Assembly: GCF_020523965.1 (NCBI RefSeq)
Contig: NZ_JAJAPX010000001.1
Coordinates: 682,001-746,000 of the forward strand
Reading direction: 5' to 3'
Source: Neotamlana sargassicola
GTDB taxonomy: Bacteria > Bacteroidota > Bacteroidia > Flavobacteriales > Flavobacteriaceae
DNA: 64,000 nucleotides
Shown: piece after piece, positions 62,432 to 64,000 of the stretch
Layout: the number at the start of each line of letters is the position of its first letter
Position numbering within the stretch: position 1 is the first letter of the stretch
Position numbers and translations under genes: made by a program
Notes under the pieces: generated by a model
The model's database searches: none
What the model was told of the DNA's origin: nothing
What the model saw: only the letters and a program-made list of their open reading frames with translations

Positions 62432-63787
62432 ATGAGTAATATAAGTACAAGTAAAGCTACAAAAATTACACTTACAGATTTTAAAACCGTACAAATGCGT
62501 ACATTTCATTTAAGTTGGATTGCATTTTTTTTATGTTTCTTCGGTTGGTTTTCGCACGCACCATTAATGAAATCTACTATTGCACCAGATTTAGCACTTA
62601 CTAAAGCACAAACAACCTTAGCTTTTATTGCTTCTGTAGGCGTTACCATTTTTGCACGTTTACTTATTGGTTCATTATGCGATAAAATTGGTCCTAGAAA
62701 GAGTTATGTTTATTTACTCATTTTTGGAGCTATTGCTGTGGCTAGTTCATCCTTTGCTTATTCTTGGGAAACCTATTTATTGTCAAGATTAGCCATTGGA
62801 GTAATTGGTGCATCGTTTGTAATTACGCAGTATCACACTTCGGTAATGTTTGCACCTAATGTTATTGGTATTGCAAATGCTACAACTGCTGGTTGGGGTA
62901 ATTTAGGCGGTGGTGTAACAAATGCTGTTATGCCTTTAATTGCTTCTGGAGTTTTGGCTTTAGGACTAGCCGAAGCTAATGCACATTGGCGTATTGCTAT
63001 GTTTGTTCCAGCAATAATTATGTTAGTTGTAGCTTTTTTGTATTGGAAATATACTACAGATTGCCCAAAAGGTAATTATGTTGATTTGCCAGAAGAAAGA
63101 CCTCAAGTTAAAAAAGGTGAAAAAGGATTGTTTTTAACAGCCGCTTCAGATAAGCGTGTATGGATATTATTTTTAATGTATGCAGGTTGTTTTGGTATGG
63201 AATTGTTTGTTACCGGTAAGGCTTCAACATATTATCAAGAAAAGTTTGGTTTAAGTCAAGAATCGGCTGGTTTTATTGTGTTATTTTTTGGGGCAATGAA
63301 TTTGTTTGCGCGTTCTACAGGTGGATGGATTGCCGATAAATTCGGAAAGAACTCTGGACTTAATGGTCGTGTTAAAATATTAGTTTACGTGGTTATTGCC
63401 GAAGGTATTGCATTATTGTTATTTTCTCAAATGAATGTTTTAGGATTTGCAGTTGCAAGTATGGTATTTTTCTCGCTATTTGTGCAAATGGCAGAAGGTG
63501 CCACATATTCGGTAGTACCATTTATTAACAGAAAAGCTCTAGGAGCCGTTTCTGGTATTGTTGGTGCAGGTGGTAATGTTGGTGCAGTGCTTTATGCACA
63601 GTATTTATTAAGAAGTGGTTCTAGTTTACAAGAAGCATTTTTTGCCTTCGGATTTATTGTAGCTGCAGTTGGATTTCTTGGATTGCTAGTTAAGTTTTCT
63701 CCTAAAGAAGAGCAGGCAGCAAAAGATGAACAAAAAAGAATAGAAGATTTACAAAAAGCGGTAGATAACTCGGCTGTTACTGCCTAA
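62432..63787 (+). CDS. NarK-type nitrate/nitrite transporter (NNP family)
   Basis: 451 residues, twelve helices. Both nitrate-family signature stretches are present: AGWGNLGGGVTNAVMPL (about 150-165) and GAGGNVGAVLYAQ (about 389-401). Conserved Arg in FARLLIGSLCDKIGPRK lies in helix 2. Whether it imports nitrate or exports nitrite is not decidable from sequence. No nitrate reductase genes are within the window. The promoter region carries FNR-like and palindromic sites. Confidence 0.9.
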   Translation: MSNISTSKATKITLTDFKTVQMRTFHLSWIAFFLCFFGWFSHAPLMKSTIAPDLALTKAQTTLAFIASVGVTIFARLLIGSLCDKIGPRKSYVYLLIFGAIAVASSSFAYSWETYLLSRLAIGVIGASFVITQYHTSVMFAPNVIGIANATTAGWGNLGGGVTNAVMPLIASGVLALGLAEANAHWRIAMFVPAIIMLVVAFLYWKYTTDCPKGNYVDLPEERPQVKKGEKGLFLTAASDKRVWILFLMYAGCFGMELFVTGKASTYYQEKFGLSQESAGFIVLFFGAMNLFARSTGGWIADKFGKNSGLNGRVKILVYVVIAEGIALLLFSQMNVLGFAVASMVFFSLFVQMAEGATYSVVPFINRKALGAVSGIVGAGGNVGAVLYAQYLLRSGSSLQEAFFAFGFIVAAVGFLGLLVKFSPKEEQAAKDEQKRIEDLQKAVDNSAVTA

Positions 63788-63813
63788 AAATTTGGTAAAT
63801 ATTGTTAAATAAG

Positions 63814-63850
63814 AAATCCTGAAAAGTTGAGCTTTTCAGGATTTTTTTTG
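63814..63850. terminator. Terminator after narK, shared with the convergent partial gene
   Basis: Perfect 13-bp stem (63814-63826 with 63832-63844), five-base loop, T run on the + strand. It lies 24 bases past the end of the minus-strand partial gene. Confidence 0.8.
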
Positions 63851-63874
63851 ATTGGTATTCAGGTTTTTATAAAT

Positions 63875-64000
63875 TTAGTAATCGGTTACCGAGCTCCAGT
63901 TTTCACCAGATTTTATGCGGTATAATTGCATTTCGGAAATGCCAAATTGTTTGGCAATCATTTTTAAACGTGTTCTGCGGTTAGGATCGTTTATTTTTCG
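63875..64000 (-). CDS. C-terminal end of a helix-turn-helix protein, cut by the window edge
   Basis: An open frame of 41 codons plus TAA runs into the right edge without a start. It encodes RLKMIAKQFGISEMQLYRIKSG followed by ENWSSVTDY, which reads as a helix-turn-helix (IAKQFGIS-MQLYRIKSG). The ending G-ENWSSV resembles the DNA-contact motif of some phage-type and HNH-associated helix-turn-helix domains, but the family is not decidable from this end. Confidence 0.45.
   Translation of the reverse strand, partial: RKINDPNRRTRLKMIAKQFGISEMQLYRIKSGENWSSVTDY

Noticed and set aside
1-64000. CRISPR arrays, insertion sequences, rRNA genes, prophage
   Set aside because: No regularly spaced repeats, transposase frames, rRNA sequence or phage genes were seen.

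Overview
The window comes from a low-GC member of the Bacteroidota, almost certainly a marine-type Flavobacteriaceae. Signs of this are two type IX secretion (T9SS) cargo proteins (one with a type A tail, one type B), a SusC/SusD outer-membrane pair, a small PID-CTERM-like protein, a TonB-plug protein with a macroglobulin-like N-terminus, the gene order DUF177-rpmF-fabH-accB-accC, and many copies of the Bacteroidota -7 promoter element TAnnTTTG just upstream of genes. Shine-Dalgarno sequences are weak or absent, as is usual in this phylum, and several genes start with TTG or GTG. Nothing indicates a plasmid, phage or insertion sequence; this is chromosomal housekeeping sequence with accessory islands.

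Layout. 1-3.4 kb: a truncated membrane-sensor regulator, a secreted beta-propeller protein and a lipoprotein. 3.7-8 kb: prolyl oligopeptidase, a lone ABC ATPase, a GreA/GreB-like protein and mtgA. 8.2-13.2 kb (minus strand): pdxA, DUF177, rpmF, fabH, accB, accC, the fatty-acid initiation cluster. 13.2-22.4 kb: ribE, a PID-CTERM-like small protein, a CAU-anticodon tRNA, methylmalonyl-CoA epimerase, rbfA, a LolC/E-like permease, a Rdx protein, an MFS exporter, recJ, an OsmC protein and a PBP4-type carboxypeptidase. 22.4-30 kb: a DeoR-family regulator divergent from a SusC/SusD pair, followed by a convergent pair encoding a BioF-like PLP enzyme and a dipeptide epimerase. 30-36 kb: dusB, then an Lgt-like membrane protein, a Tes-like radical SAM protein and a small two-helix membrane protein, then the TonB-plug protein. 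36-45.5 kb: lepA, the glycogen genes glgA-glgC-glgB, and a GH31 alpha-glucosidase. 45.7-55 kb: antiporter with an RCK domain, MBL-fold hydrolase, subtilase lipoprotein, M1 aminopeptidase lipoprotein, rnpA and an S41 protease. 55-62 kb: OmpA-like and leucine-rich T9SS protein, ElaA-like acetyltransferase, CDF zinc exporter, rpiB, a 687-bp AT-rich gap, and rnr. 62.4 kb to the end: a NarK-type nitrate/nitrite transporter and the tail of a helix-turn-helix protein.

The most unusual content is at 31.2-33.7 kb. A degenerate Lgt paralogue lacks residues normally needed by Lgt. It is followed by a cysteine-rich radical SAM protein resembling the archaeal tetraether lipid synthase (Tes) family, with a small membrane protein translationally coupled behind it. 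This may be a bacterial lipid-tail or lipoprotein modification system. The gap inside it holds one of two copies of a structured intergenic element whose closing stem shows compensatory changes between copies. Other points for follow-up are a helically phased array of GCA repeats between the DeoR regulator and susC, a cluster of TGTTAATA/TATTAACA motifs in the rpiB-rnr gap (possible origin or regulatory region), palindromic operator-like sites before narK, and at least two genes that look leaderless. All functions are read from sequence by family recognition; no database search was run.
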